Shown here: in pieces, positions 45,130 to 54,027 of the stretch
Layout of the letters: the number at the start of each line of letters is the position of its first letter
Numbering within the stretch: position 1 is the stretch's first letter
Assembly: GCA_016710165.1 (NCBI GenBank)
Contig: JADJLJ010000004.1
Coordinates: forward strand, 231,226-295,225
Source: Chitinophagaceae bacterium
Lineage (GTDB): Bacteria; Bacteroidota; Bacteroidia; Chitinophagales; Chitinophagaceae
Length of the DNA stretch: 64,000 nucleotides
Direction of reading: 5' to 3'
Position numbers and translations under genes: made by a program
The notes under the pieces: model-generated
The model's input: the letters and a program-made list of their open reading frames with translations, nothing else
What the model was told of the DNA's origin: nothing
Database searches by the model: none

Positions 45130-47229
45130 CTAAGTTGGTAGCATTTTTATGAATTCTTCTTCGGTGATGATCTTTACCGAGGCCAGTTTTTTGGCTTTCT
45201 CCAGTTTGCTTCCGGCATCTTCGCCTACCACCAGGTAATTCAGCTTACTGCTTACGCCCGAAAGGATCATTCCGCCATTCGCTTCCACCAGTGTCTCAGC
45301 CTCACTTCTTTTCAGTTTGGCAAGCGTGCCGGTGAACAGGAAAGACTGGCCAGAGAGGTTTCCGCCTTTAACCAGGTCTTTCTTCTCGTTTTTCAGCTGC
45401 ACACCCAGTTTCTCCAGTTCTTTAAGTAAATGGATATTCTCTTTATTGTGGAAGAACCCATAGACTGTTTTAGCAACTTTAACGCCTACATCCTCCAGTT
45501 CCTGCAACTGCTCCTCCGTAAAATCACCAAACTGCAGCAGGTGTTCAACCGCATTGGCCAGGGTCTTTGCCGTGGTTTCTCCCACATAGCGTATGCCCAG
45601 GGCATAAATGATCCGGTGGAGGGGTTGCTTTTTTGAATCTTCAATGGCCTGCTGAAGTTTTGCAATTGACCGCTCGCCAAAGCCATCCAGTTTTTGAATT
45701 TCATCCCAGGGCAGGGTATATACACCGGGAATATCTTTTAAGAATCCCAACTCATAGAACTTCCGCACATTGGCTTCGCCAAAGTTCCGGATATCCATCG
45801 CATCCTTGCTTACAAAGTGAATGATGCCTTCCACGATCTGGGCGGGACAGGTTAGATTTATACAGCGCCATACTGCTTCGTCCTCCGGCTTGAATAACCC
45901 ATTGCCGCAAACCGGGCAGTGGGTGGGGAACCTGATCTTCTTTTCATGGCCTTTTCTCAACTCAGCAAATGATCTTACGATCTGCGGAATGACATCGCCG
46001 CTGCGTTCAATGAGTATGGTATCGCCAAGTTTCAGGTCCTTGTCACTGATGTAATCCTCGTTATGGATGGAAATGCTGCTTACCGTAACACCACCTACCT
46101 GCACCGGTTCAATTTTAGCAACCGGTGTTACAGCGCCGGTACGGCCTACCTGGAATTCAACCGCAAGCAATTTGCTGGTGCCCTGCCTTGCTTTAAACTT
46201 GAAGGCAACCGCCCAGCGGGGATGATGCGATGTCATACCCAGTTTATCCTGCAGTTTAAGGTCATTTACCTTGATCACCATACCGTCAATTTCATATCCC
46301 AGGTTGTCCCTTTTTTTTTCAAATTCATGTACATGGCCGATCACGGCATCAATTCCCTTCAGTACTTTCATTTCTTTTTTGGGGCTGCGGAAACCAAGCT
46401 CCCATAGCATTTCAAGCATGCCGGAATGGGTTTGAGGCGCCAATTGCTCTTTACCAACAGCCAAATAACTTACGTGGTAGAGGAACGCCTCCAGGTTTCT
46501 CCTGCTCACTTCTGCGCTGTCTTTTATACGCAGCGAACCGGCGGCTGCATTGCGTGGATTGGCAAGCGGGGGGATCCCTTCTTCGATCAATGCATCATTA
46601 TATGCCTTGAAATTATTCTTGTTCATCAGCACTTCGCCACGTATCTCCACCTGCTCTATTCCATACTCACTGAATTTTGCTGAAAGCGGGACGGATTTGA
46701 TCTGTTTTATATTCAGGGTTATCTCGTCACCCACTTCTCCGTCGCCCCGGGTTGCCCCACGGGTAAGCAGGTCATTTTCATAAATAAGGGAGATGCTGGC
46801 GCCATCAAATTTTGGTTCCACGCAATACTCGATCAGGGCAAGGCCGGATAATTCCCTGGCCTTGCGGTCAAAATCAATAAGGTCATAAGCATTGTACGAA
46901 TTATCAAGCGATAGCATCGGCACCAGGTGCTGCACTTTCGGGAAATCCTTTATCAATCCCTTGCCCACTCTTTGTGTTGGGGAATCTTCCGTAATGCTGT
47001 CGGGGTGTTCCTTTTCAAATCTTTCCAGCAACTTATAAAGGGAATCATATTCAAAATCACTGATCAGCGGATCATTCTGCACATAATACCGGTACTCATG
47101 AAAACGGAGGCAGTTCCTCAGCGCTTCTGCATTTTTCTTATTTACATCACCGTGTTCCGGATCTTTCGCCAACGAAAGCCATTCCCCGGTCTTTTTCTGT
47201 AATTCTCTGGTTTGTTTGGGATCGTACAT
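45130..47229 (-). CDS. ligA: NAD+-dependent DNA ligase
   Basis: It seals DNA nicks in replication and repair using NAD+. Counted from the upstream Met of the frame at 47238, the nucleotidyl Lys is K143 in EPKFDG. The preferred ATG at 47229 (MYDPKQT) is three residues shorter. Order of parts: Ia domain (HEYRYYVQNDPLISDFEYD), adenylation domain, OB fold, zinc finger (CPVCGNGLFKPEDEAVWRC...C), helix-hairpin-helix repeats (YALGIRYVGETTA) and a C-terminal BRCT domain (FLFTGTLAKLKRSEAE). Length of about 700 aa is normal. It is complete. Confidence 0.97.
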   Translation of the reverse strand: MYDPKQTRELQKKTGEWLSLAKDPEHGDVNKKNAEALRNCLRFHEYRYYVQNDPLISDFEYDSLYKLLERFEKEHPDSITEDSPTQRVGKGLIKDFPKVQHLVPMLSLDNSYNAYDLIDFDRKARELSGLALIEYCVEPKFDGASISLIYENDLLTRGATRGDGEVGDEITLNIKQIKSVPLSAKFSEYGIEQVEIRGEVLMNKNNFKAYNDALIEEGIPPLANPRNAAAGSLRIKDSAEVSRRNLEAFLYHVSYLAVGKEQLAPQTHSGMLEMLWELGFRSPKKEMKVLKGIDAVIGHVHEFEKKRDNLGYEIDGMVIKVNDLKLQDKLGMTSHHPRWAVAFKFKARQGTSKLLAVEFQVGRTGAVTPVAKIEPVQVGGVTVSSISIHNEDYISDKDLKLGDTILIERSGDVIPQIVRSFAELRKGHEKKIRFPTHCPVCGNGLFKPEDEAVWRCINLTCPAQIVEGIIHFVSKDAMDIRNFGEANVRKFYELGFLKDIPGVYTLPWDEIQKLDGFGERSIAKLQQAIEDSKKQPLHRIIYALGIRYVGETTAKTLANAVEHLLQFGDFTEEQLQELEDVGVKVAKTVYGFFHNKENIHLLKELEKLGVQLKNEKKDLVKGGNLSGQSFLFTGTLAKLKRSEAETLVEANGGMILSGVSSKLNYLVVGEDAGSKLEKAKKLASVKIITEEEFIKMLPT

Positions 47230-47267
47230 AATCAGCATAGCTTCTTAAAGATAAAAAATAATCCTTC

Positions 47268-47298
47268 GGCATCCCGGTAGTTACCGGGACAGGATGCC
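47268..47298. repeat. REP-like palindrome (CCCGGTA-GT-TACCGGG within GGCATCC/GGATGCC)
   Basis: Two nested perfect stems make a strong hairpin of 31 bases between the 362-aa conserved gene and ligA. On the minus strand it is followed after a short gap by an ATTTTTTAT tract, so it may also act as a weak terminator for the upstream gene. The inner CCCGGTAGTTACCGGG core looks like dispersed REP palindromes of Bacteroidota. Confidence 0.6.
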
Positions 47299-47308
47299 AT
47301 TCGTTTCA

Positions 47309-48397
47309 TCAGGAGGGTTTCACCTGCTGCAGGTATTCCTTCAAAACAATTTTCAATTGCCTTTTTACAATGGCGCCCATGGTCTGGCACCGGGAGAAAT
47401 AATGCGTGTTGAAGTGTACGTTCAGTTCTTCCTTCAGCATTTTTATTTTGTAGTTGTCCGAGATCTCATCTTTGGCCATGATGTTGAGCATTTCCAGCAA
47501 CTGCCTGCGGCTGGCAAATGCCCGGTGGGCCATGGCGGTACGTTCTTCGGCCTGGTATTGTTCGATCACTTCCGGGCTGAGGGTTTTTAATACCAGTTCA
47601 ACGTACTCGTAATTCTCTTTGTAAAACTGGGGCAGGTACAGGTTCTTTCTTCCTTCATAACTCTGCTGGTCAAAATCAATGGAACGGATGCGGTATTGGT
47701 AGTCTTCAATATCAGGGGTGATGTCTATCACAAAATTGTAACTCCGCATATCGCCCAGTAATCTTGCGAAACACCGTTCGTTGAACTTTACAAACTCTTT
47801 GGCAATGCGTATCTTGTTTGTTTCCGGTTCTTCGAGGTAATCTTCCAGGAAAACATCGCCGGGTATGCCGGGTATGTGCTCTTCCACCAGGGTATTCCGG
47901 TGGTATAAGAACGTGATGCGGTTGGGACTGAGCAGGTGTTCCAGCTCCAGCCCGTAAATACGGGATGCATCTGCCGCCTTCACATAATAATGATCGTAAT
48001 TATCGTTGATGCGGTTGATGATGCGGATCCGGAACGGCATGCTGTTGCCGAATTCGCAGAAATCTATCCGCTCCACGTCAAGGTGCTTGATAAAACTCAG
48101 GTTGCCTTCGGTTTTCAGTGTTGCATAGGTTTTTATCAGGCCTTCTTTTAAGAATTCCATTTCTTTCAGGTCGTACACGGCTGTTTCCCAATGGGTGAGT
48201 TTCCCTTTCTTGTTCCGTAAAGCGGTGCTGTGGCGGTAATTCAGCAGGTCTTTGTAAGAAACCGGCAATGCAACATCCCGGCCGTATTGGTGCAGGTATT
48301 TCTGCAACCGCTCATTCACCGGGAAGAGGTCTTTCTTCATCAGCGGCTTGTCCGGCTCATTATTTATCCTGGCATTGATGATCTTGTCGAACTGCAT
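47309..48397 (-). CDS. Conserved protein of unknown function with protein-kinase-like traces
   Basis: The 362-aa soluble protein has no signal or membrane segment. A stretch near residues 205-260 reads ERCFARLLGDMRSYNFVID ... RSIDFDQQSYEGR, which resembles the catalytic loop (HxD...N) and DFD metal site of protein-kinase-like folds, with the HxD His replaced. The middle has FGNSMPFRIRIINRIN. It could be an atypical or inactive kinase fold. I do not recognise a named family. It lies upstream of ligA on the same strand. Confidence 0.65.
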   Translation of the reverse strand: MQFDKIINARINNEPDKPLMKKDLFPVNERLQKYLHQYGRDVALPVSYKDLLNYRHSTALRNKKGKLTHWETAVYDLKEMEFLKEGLIKTYATLKTEGNLSFIKHLDVERIDFCEFGNSMPFRIRIINRINDNYDHYYVKAADASRIYGLELEHLLSPNRITFLYHRNTLVEEHIPGIPGDVFLEDYLEEPETNKIRIAKEFVKFNERCFARLLGDMRSYNFVIDITPDIEDYQYRIRSIDFDQQSYEGRKNLYLPQFYKENYEYVELVLKTLSPEVIEQYQAEERTAMAHRAFASRRQLLEMLNIMAKDEISDNYKIKMLKEELNVHFNTHYFSRCQTMGAIVKRQLKIVLKEYLQQVKPS

Positions 48398-48420
48398 GTT
48401 GTAAAGATACGGTTGAAAAC

Positions 48421-48459
48421 CTCACCCCCAACCCCCTCTCCAATGGGGAGAGGGGGCTT
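48421..48459. repeat. REP-like palindromic repeat copy 2, intergenic
   Basis: It begins CTCACCCCCAACCCCCTCTC and continues CAATGGGGAGAGGGGG, forming a C-rich/G-rich hairpin. Its first 22 bases are identical to the copy inside paaC at 15740. It lies in the divergent gap between the 362-aa gene and the amidohydrolase gene, where such repeats are expected. Confidence 0.85.
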
Positions 48460-48601
48460 CAGAGTATGTTGGTGCAGCAGGAACCCATTCCGCCCATTCT
48501 GTTTAGTAAAGGGTAGCGCCATCAATTCAATTATCCTATTTTTGAAAAATAATCAACTGCCATGACTTTTAAAAACACCAGCACCCGATCATTTTTAACC
48601 T

Positions 48602-48621
48602 TGCCTGCCGGCAGGCAGGTT
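48602..48621. repeat. Short palindromic repeat inside the amidohydrolase signal peptide
   Basis: TGCCTGCCGGCAGGCA is a perfect 16-base palindrome followed by GGTT. Removing 20 bases here joins an upstream ATG (48562) to the amidohydrolase frame and rebuilds a lipoprotein signal peptide. The core CCTGCCGGCAGG resembles a dispersed Bacteroidota repeat. Confidence 0.65.
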
Positions 48622-48626
48622 TTTCC

Positions 48627-50237
48627 TTGTTCGTTATTCTTTCCGCTTCCTGCAAGTTTCGCCAGAAGGCCGACCTGATCATTCATCATGCCACCATCTA
48701 TACGGTGGATGAAAGATTTTCTGTGGCAGAAGCCATAGCAATACGGGATGGAAGGATTGTTGAGGTGGGAAAGAACGATGATATACTGAAGCAATACGAA
48801 TCGGACCTGGTGGAAGATGCCAAGGGGAAAACAATATTCCCGGGCTTTATTGATGCCCATGCGCATTTTGTGGGATACGGGTTCAGCCTGCAAACCGTAG
48901 ATCTTGTTGGCACCGGAAGCTGGGAAGAGGTATTGAACCGCTGCCAGGATTTTGCAAAGAACCTGCCGCCGGGCATATGGCTTACCGGGAGGGGCTGGGA
49001 CCAGAATGACTGGGCCGTAAAAGACTTTCCATCCAATGAAAAACTGAATGAATTATTTCCCGGCCGCCCGGTGCTTTTGAACAGGATCGATGGACATGCT
49101 GCCATTGCCAACAATAAAGCGCTTGAAACAGCCGGGATAAGACCCGGTGATAAACTGGAGGGTGGGGAGATCGAAGTAAAGAGCGGCAAACTAACCGGTA
49201 TACTGGTTGATAATGCAGTAGACCTGGTTTCTGCCAAAGTACCCGGTCCGGATGATGCCCGTGCGAAAGAGGCGTTGCTGCTGGCACAAAAGAACTGTTT
49301 TGCCACCGGGCTTACCGGCATTCATGATTGCGGACTGGATCATGAGACCGTGGAAAGGATACAGAAGCTGCAGCAAAGCGGCGACCTGAAAATGCGGATG
49401 TACGTCATGCTGAGCGATAATAAAAAGAATTTTGAATGGGCTTTTGCCAAAGGGAAAATAAAAACAGACCGGTTGACGGTGAGCGGATTTAAAGTGTATG
49501 CCGACGGTGCGTTGGGTTCCAGGGGAGCCTGTTTGCTGCAGCCATACACTGATAAACCCGATTGGTCAGGTTTCTTACTGAGTCCGCAGGCGCATTTTGA
49601 TTCGGTGGCCAATATCATTTACCAGAAAGGATGGCAGATGTGCACCCATGCCATCGGCGACAGCGGCAACCGGACGATCCTGAATATCTATGCCAGGTAT
49701 CTGAAAGGAAAAAATGACCTGCGCTGGCGCATAGAACATGCACAGGTGGTTGATCAAAATGATTTTAAAATATTCGGAGAGAATAATATCATTCCTTCTG
49801 TGCAGCCCACGCATGGCACATCCGATATGTACTGGGCCGGCGACCGTTTAGGCCCGGTACGGGTGAAAGGGGCATATGCTTACCAGCAATTACTGAAAGA
49901 AAACAACTGGATACCGTTGGGCACGGATTTCCCGGTGGAAGACATCAGCACGTTTAAAACATTTTTTGCTGCGGTGGTAAGGCAGGATGCAAAAGGTTTT
50001 CCGGGAGGAGGTTACCAAATGGAGAATGCACTGACAAGGGAGCAAACCATCCGGGGCATGACCATCTGGGCAGCCAAAGCAGCTTTTGAAGAAAAACAAA
50101 AAGGAAGCCTGGAGAAAGGAAAGTTCGCCGATTTTATTATACTGGATACAGACCTGATGAATTGTAAAGAATCAGCGATCTTAAAGACAAAAGTATTGGC
50201 TACCTACGTTAATGGAGAGAGGGTCTATGGAAGATAA
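48627..50237 (+). CDS. Amidohydrolase (YtcJ-like, Amidohydro_3), lipoprotein with a disrupted signal sequence
   Basis: Metal-dependent hydrolase of unknown substrate. The 536-aa frame has the metal-binding DAHAHF (H78, H80), SGFKVYADGALGSRG, CTHAIGDSGNR, WRIEHAQ and LGTDFPVED. The only in-frame start is TTG 48627, directly before LSASC, which looks like a lipobox. An ATG at 48562 in another frame encodes a good signal start (MTFKNTSTRSFLT). Deleting the 20-base palindromic repeat at 48602-48621 joins the two as MTFKNTSTRSFLTFSLFV then ILSASC. So the original protein was probably a lipoprotein of about 552 aa; export of the present form is doubtful. Confidence 0.88.
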   Translation: MFVILSASCKFRQKADLIIHHATIYTVDERFSVAEAIAIRDGRIVEVGKNDDILKQYESDLVEDAKGKTIFPGFIDAHAHFVGYGFSLQTVDLVGTGSWEEVLNRCQDFAKNLPPGIWLTGRGWDQNDWAVKDFPSNEKLNELFPGRPVLLNRIDGHAAIANNKALETAGIRPGDKLEGGEIEVKSGKLTGILVDNAVDLVSAKVPGPDDARAKEALLLAQKNCFATGLTGIHDCGLDHETVERIQKLQQSGDLKMRMYVMLSDNKKNFEWAFAKGKIKTDRLTVSGFKVYADGALGSRGACLLQPYTDKPDWSGFLLSPQAHFDSVANIIYQKGWQMCTHAIGDSGNRTILNIYARYLKGKNDLRWRIEHAQVVDQNDFKIFGENNIIPSVQPTHGTSDMYWAGDRLGPVRVKGAYAYQQLLKENNWIPLGTDFPVEDISTFKTFFAAVVRQDAKGFPGGGYQMENALTREQTIRGMTIWAAKAAFEEKQKGSLEKGKFADFIILDTDLMNCKESAILKTKVLATYVNGERVYGR

Positions 50238-50255
50238 CCTTTTAGTTAACTAACC

Positions 50256-50709
50256 TTAAACAAATAACTGACCTAAGGTCTGATTCAGGGGGAGATTTAA
50301 ATCAATAAACTTTACATCCAAAAAATTACGACTTGTTAATGGGTTAATATATTTTCTTAAACTATTTAAGTCCTTTGAAATAACTGCATCAATTTTCTTG
50401 GTTTTGATCTGAGCTAAAATCTTTACATCGTTTGCAATAATTCTTCTATTGTAGCCTTGAATATTGCTGTTGTCACCAATTAATTCTTTATGGAAAGAAC
50501 CAGCAGCTTCTCCATCAAGAAATCAAAAGTCTCTATTTGTATGTTGTTTAAGGGAAGGTTTGCGTCCAACAGCGTATTCTGCTACGGCAATTGTAGAAAT
50601 ATGCATGGTTATTTTTTCTGTTATAAAATATTTGTAATAATCAAGTGCATTTTGATGTAATGGGTCACTTTTATCCATTAGCGGAACAAATGATGTATCA
50701 AGCTATCAC
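50256..50709 (-). pseudogene. PIN-domain (VapC-like) toxin gene, frameshifted
   Basis: Reading the minus strand in joined frames gives DTSFVPLMDKSDPLHQNALD, then TIAVAEYAVG, LPLNNIQIETFDF, then SFHKELIGDNSNIQGYNRRI, IANDVKILAQI and AVISKDLNSL. The DTSF start, AVAEY and NDVKILAQ blocks fit PIN ribonucleases with their acidic metal site. At least three single-base shifts interrupt it (near the start, and near 50520-50550). It follows a companion gene with overlapping ends, as toxin-antitoxin pairs do. If the indels are sequencing errors the gene may be whole. Confidence 0.65.
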
Positions 50710-51529
50710 ACTATAAAGCCTAACTTATTCAGAATACCCCTCTTATGTCTGATAACCACTCATCTTTATCTTTACATTCTTCCAATTTTTGAAGCTTTTT
50801 CAATTAGTTTTTTAGCGCTATTTCATCATATTCTGTTTGGTAAGTAAGGCGAAACCAATTAATGTGAGATCTTTTAAAGAACCAGTTTGTAGGTTTTGCT
50901 TTCCTTCGTATATCTGGAAAAGTTTATTGGTTCCGGTTGTAAGTTGTTCTTCTGTAGCGTCAACTACTAGTTTTCCGTATCGGTCAGTAAGAATATGTAA
51001 ATTGACCTTGTTAAGCCCACCTTCTTCATATATTTTTCCATATAGATAAAGGCTGGTAGTTATCCATTCTGTCTGAGGTGCTATGTATTGAGATTCTTTA
51101 GTGATTTTAATAAATTCCTGATCTGTTGAAATAGAAGAAGCTATTGAGTATTGCCTTCCTGTTGTATAGGCCTTTCTCTGCCATTTATCAATAATGGAAG
51201 CTTGTTTTATATCTAATAAATCAACATTTCCTTTGTTTGCCAACTTCACTCATTAATGCTGTAAACATTATAGCTTTAGCCGCTGGGATAAAAAAAATAT
51301 TTTTTACAGAACCATCTTTTACTTCATATGAGACTTTTGGCCTTTCTTCTTTTTCTGACTTAGAAGGGAATAATAATGTTTCCACATCACTTAATAACTC
51401 CTTGGTTTCAGCAATATCAATGTCTCGTGGGTTTAAATTTCCTCAGCAGTTTTACCATAAATAATAATTGATATGTAACTATTGCTTCCATGAGTTTTAA
51501 CAACCAATAAGGGATTATTAATTTGTCAA
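50706..51529 (-). pseudogene. Companion gene of the PIN toxin, about 270 aa, frameshifted; unknown family
   Basis: Joined frames read NPLLVVKTHGSNSYIS, GKTAEEI, LNPRDIDIAETKELLSDVET, KVSYEVKDGSVKNIFFIPAA, KAIMFTALMSEV, then the long intact piece at 50818-51249 (GNVDLLDIKQASIIDKWQRK ... TDRYGKLVVDATEEQL) and a tail KKLIEK...KDEWLSDIRGG. About five single-base shifts are needed, mostly at A or T runs. The order (large gene then PIN gene, overlapping stop and start) suggests it controls the toxin. It starts 1 base after the response regulator stop. It is not a known small antitoxin fold. Confidence 0.6.
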
Positions 51530-51530
51530 C

Positions 51531-52178
51531 CTATACATTAACAATCCCATTCTTAATTGCATACATCACCAGTCCCACCCTTGTTTTTACATGCAGTTTT
51601 TCAAACAGTACATCCCGGTAGCCGTCGATGGTACGTGGGCTTACAAACATCTTATCCGCAATTTCCTTGTAGGTGAGTTCGGTACAACTGTATTTAAGGA
51701 ATTCGGTTTCCCGGTCATTCAGCGGAACCAGGTTCTTCAATCCTTCGCCATCATCATCCATCTTATTGATGGCATGCATCAGTTTGCCGCTCACCAGGTC
51801 GCTGTAGTAAAACCCTTTGTCCATTAAGGCGTGAATGGCTGCTTTCAGTTCGGCCGGTTCACTGTCTTTTAATATATATCCCCGGGCGCCGCATTTAAGC
51901 ATCCGGATGATGGAGGTTTCGTTATCGTACATACTGAGGGCAAGGACTTTTACATCGGGGTGGTTTGTTTTGAGCCATTGGGTGGTCTGGAAGCCATCCA
52001 TTTCGGGCATATTGATGTCCATGAGGACAATTTCAGGCAGGTTCTTTTTATCTAATTTTTCCTGGAATTCCTTGCCATTGTTGGCTTCAAATAGTACCGT
52101 ATTGCCAAGGCTTTCCACTAATTGGGCAAGGCTGATGCGGAGGAGTGAGTGATCATCTGCTAAAGCAATGGATGGCAT
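51531..52178 (-). CDS. NarL/LuxR-family response regulator
   Basis: The 215-aa protein has a receiver domain (DDHSLLR, phosphorylation Asp in VLMDINMPEMDG, Lys in LKDSEPAEL) and a LuxR-type HTH (LKYSCTELTYKEIADKMFVSPRTIDGYRDVLFEKL). It is intact, unlike most neighbours. The likely partner is the broken propeller-type sensor kinase at 54028-57029, since that kinase class usually pairs with LuxR regulators, but they are not adjacent. Confidence 0.94.
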   Translation of the reverse strand: MPSIALADDHSLLRISLAQLVESLGNTVLFEANNGKEFQEKLDKKNLPEIVLMDINMPEMDGFQTTQWLKTNHPDVKVLALSMYDNETSIIRMLKCGARGYILKDSEPAELKAAIHALMDKGFYYSDLVSGKLMHAINKMDDDGEGLKNLVPLNDRETEFLKYSCTELTYKEIADKMFVSPRTIDGYRDVLFEKLHVKTRVGLVMYAIKNGIVNV

Positions 52179-52303
52179 AGTGATGGTATATTAAATTCTG
52201 AATGAAAATAATACTTTAAAGGGAGAAAAGGTAAAAAACACCTGGGGAGAATGTTATGAGTTGCAGGGTCATTTTTCCGGATTTTTAGATATATTTATAA
52301 CAG

Positions 52304-52319
52304 GTTGCAAATTTGCAAC
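52304..52319. promoter_or_regulatory. Perfect 16-base palindrome upstream of the SKSKK-repeat gene
   Basis: GTTGCAAATTTGCAAC is fully self-complementary and ends 27 bases before the ATG at 52347. It includes CAAATTTG, one base from the -7 consensus. It could be an operator overlapping the promoter. Confidence 0.45.
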
Positions 52320-52346
52320 ACCATTATTAACCTAAAAAATTTTATC

Positions 52347-52532
52347 ATGACAAAGAAAAAGCAGCTCCTAAACCAAGGATCCCTTCAAAATCTAAAGGCT
52401 GCGCCTAAAAAGCCAAGAATTCCTTCAAAATCTAAAAAAGCTTCTGGAGTAAAACCTCCGGAAAGAGTTCCGTCAAAGTCAAAAAAAGCTAAGGCAAAGA
52501 AGCCAAGGATCCCTTCAAAATCCAAGAAATAA
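52347..52532 (+). CDS. Small highly basic repeat protein (PRIPSKSKK repeats)
   Basis: The 61-aa product is almost entirely repeats of KPRIPSKSKK, with one variant PPERVPSKSKK. The first 20 residues (KQLLNQGSLQNLKAA) look unrelated, but in the next frame the same DNA encodes APKPRIPSKSK. One base lost at the A5 run 52356-52360 and one gained near 52396 hide the first repeat. Corrected, the protein is four repeats of about 11-15 residues. With no acidic core it may bind DNA or RNA like an H1-type tail, or be a structural peptide. The family is not recognised. Confidence 0.65.
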   Translation: MTKKKQLLNQGSLQNLKAAPKKPRIPSKSKKASGVKPPERVPSKSKKAKAKKPRIPSKSKK

Positions 52533-52549
52533 TATATTTCTTGCTGAAC

Positions 52550-53998
52550 TTATTTGAATTCCAAATAGACAGGGATAAATTGACTCCACAATGTTTTCTT
52601 GGAAAATGCTATCTCAAACTTAGCATTATGTTTATAAAAGTAGCGGTAATAATCCCTGTCTATATCTTTTTTATTCTTGGGAAAATAGATTGAGAAACCG
52701 TTTATTCTTTCAATATTAATGTCTGCCATCTCAAAGTCATTTCCCACCCTGCGTGCAATGATATATTTGTTATTAATGACTTTCTAAATAATTTTTTAAT
52801 AATTGCTTCATTTTATGATCCCTGTCAGCCAAAAAGTGAAATAAAGTATAACAGGTCAATTATGAATAAGGGATAAGGAAGGGGATTTCACCTTTTTCGA
52901 ATATAAGGCTTGAAATTTCAGTTGAACTCTTTCTTGCCTTTTTTTATTAACGGATAGTAAGTTGCAGTATCTGTATTTATTATTCTCACCATATCGTTCA
53001 CAGCATCTGCCAGGCTTTTGGCATAGCTTAAGTCACATGCGCTTACCACTACGTCATCCAGGTATTGCAGTTTATTTATTCTTCTGTATGTGTTTTCAAT
53101 TGTCTCTATAAACAATTTTGCTAAATCCCTAGAGTCCGAGTCTGGTCTGGCAATTACCTTATTAAAGACACTAGCATAATCAAATCCATAAGCCCAAAAA
53201 GCCGTCTCGCATGCCACTAAATAATTTACGCAATCTTTAAAGGAAAACCCTGTCTCTGTCATCTGCATGAAACAGTTGACCATTATGAGAAGATCCACTT
53301 TCTGACCTTTAAAGCCCACTTTTATTGATTCAGCAAGTTCATCATTTGTTAAGATATCTGTTTCTTCTTTTACATCTGCCAGTTCGATATAACGGTCTAC
53401 CTTTCCAAAAAAACCAACATTTTTAAAATCTTCTGAAAAAAGGTCACGGCCCTCTTTTTGTCGGTCCTTTTTGAGAAGAACCACATTTTCCATGTTAGCA
53501 ATATCGTTATTGGTAACTTTGAACCGGACAGGGTGATCTTCGCTGGTTGCATTCAGGATAAAATTCTCAAGTTCGTTCAGGACATTAAATTTCATTGTAT
53601 TGTCAAAAATAGGGTCTGCTTCCCATACACCAAACCCGGAGCCATGATCCCATGTATACAGCATTATTCTTTCCGATGGAAATTGTTGATGTATTTCAGA
53701 GAATATGGCGGTTAAATTTATTTTACTGCCTATATTGATCTGGCCATAATTTTTAAGTTCATTACTGTAGAAGCTGTTTCCTCCACCGGCTGGAACTATC
53801 TGAAATAATTTCGCTTCAATTTTCCGTTTCTTTCTACCCGTTTCCCCTGGGAGAATATGCATTCTTAAGATACAACACATTGCATTCATGAACATTCCAC
53901 AGCATGGTTTCAAGAATGTTGATCAATACATTTACATGCTTGGTTAATTCTGAATCTATAGCATGCATAATGAAAAAGATGGTCCATTTTTTTTGCAT
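52550..53998 (-). pseudogene. Clostripain-like (C11, caspase-fold) cysteine protease, frameshifted
   Basis: The start ATG 53998 gives MQKKWTIFFIMHAIDSELTK, usual for C11 proteins. The main piece (to 52918) has the catalytic His in YTWDHGSGFG, the Cys in VDLLIMVNCFMQMTE and the following NYLVACETAFWAYGFDYA. After a stop at 52918 the frames continue as ISSLIFEKGEIPFLIP, ADRDHKMKQLLKNYLE, VINNKYIIARRVGNDF and INGFSIYFPKNK ... KKTLWSQFIPVYL, a typical C11 tail. About four to five single-base shifts separate the pieces. No signal peptide is seen, so it would act in the cytoplasm. Confidence 0.75.
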
Positions 53999-54027
53999 AT
54001 AATTTATTAACTTGTCAATACTATATA

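Noticed and set aside
50818..51249. The 143-aa frame as a complete gene
   Set aside because: Coding blocks continue on both sides in other frames, so it is the middle of a longer broken gene.
52550..52747. The 65-aa frame as an independent small gene
   Set aside because: Its INGFSIYFP ... LWSQFIPVYL content is the usual end of C11 proteases, and coding traces connect it to the protease upstream.
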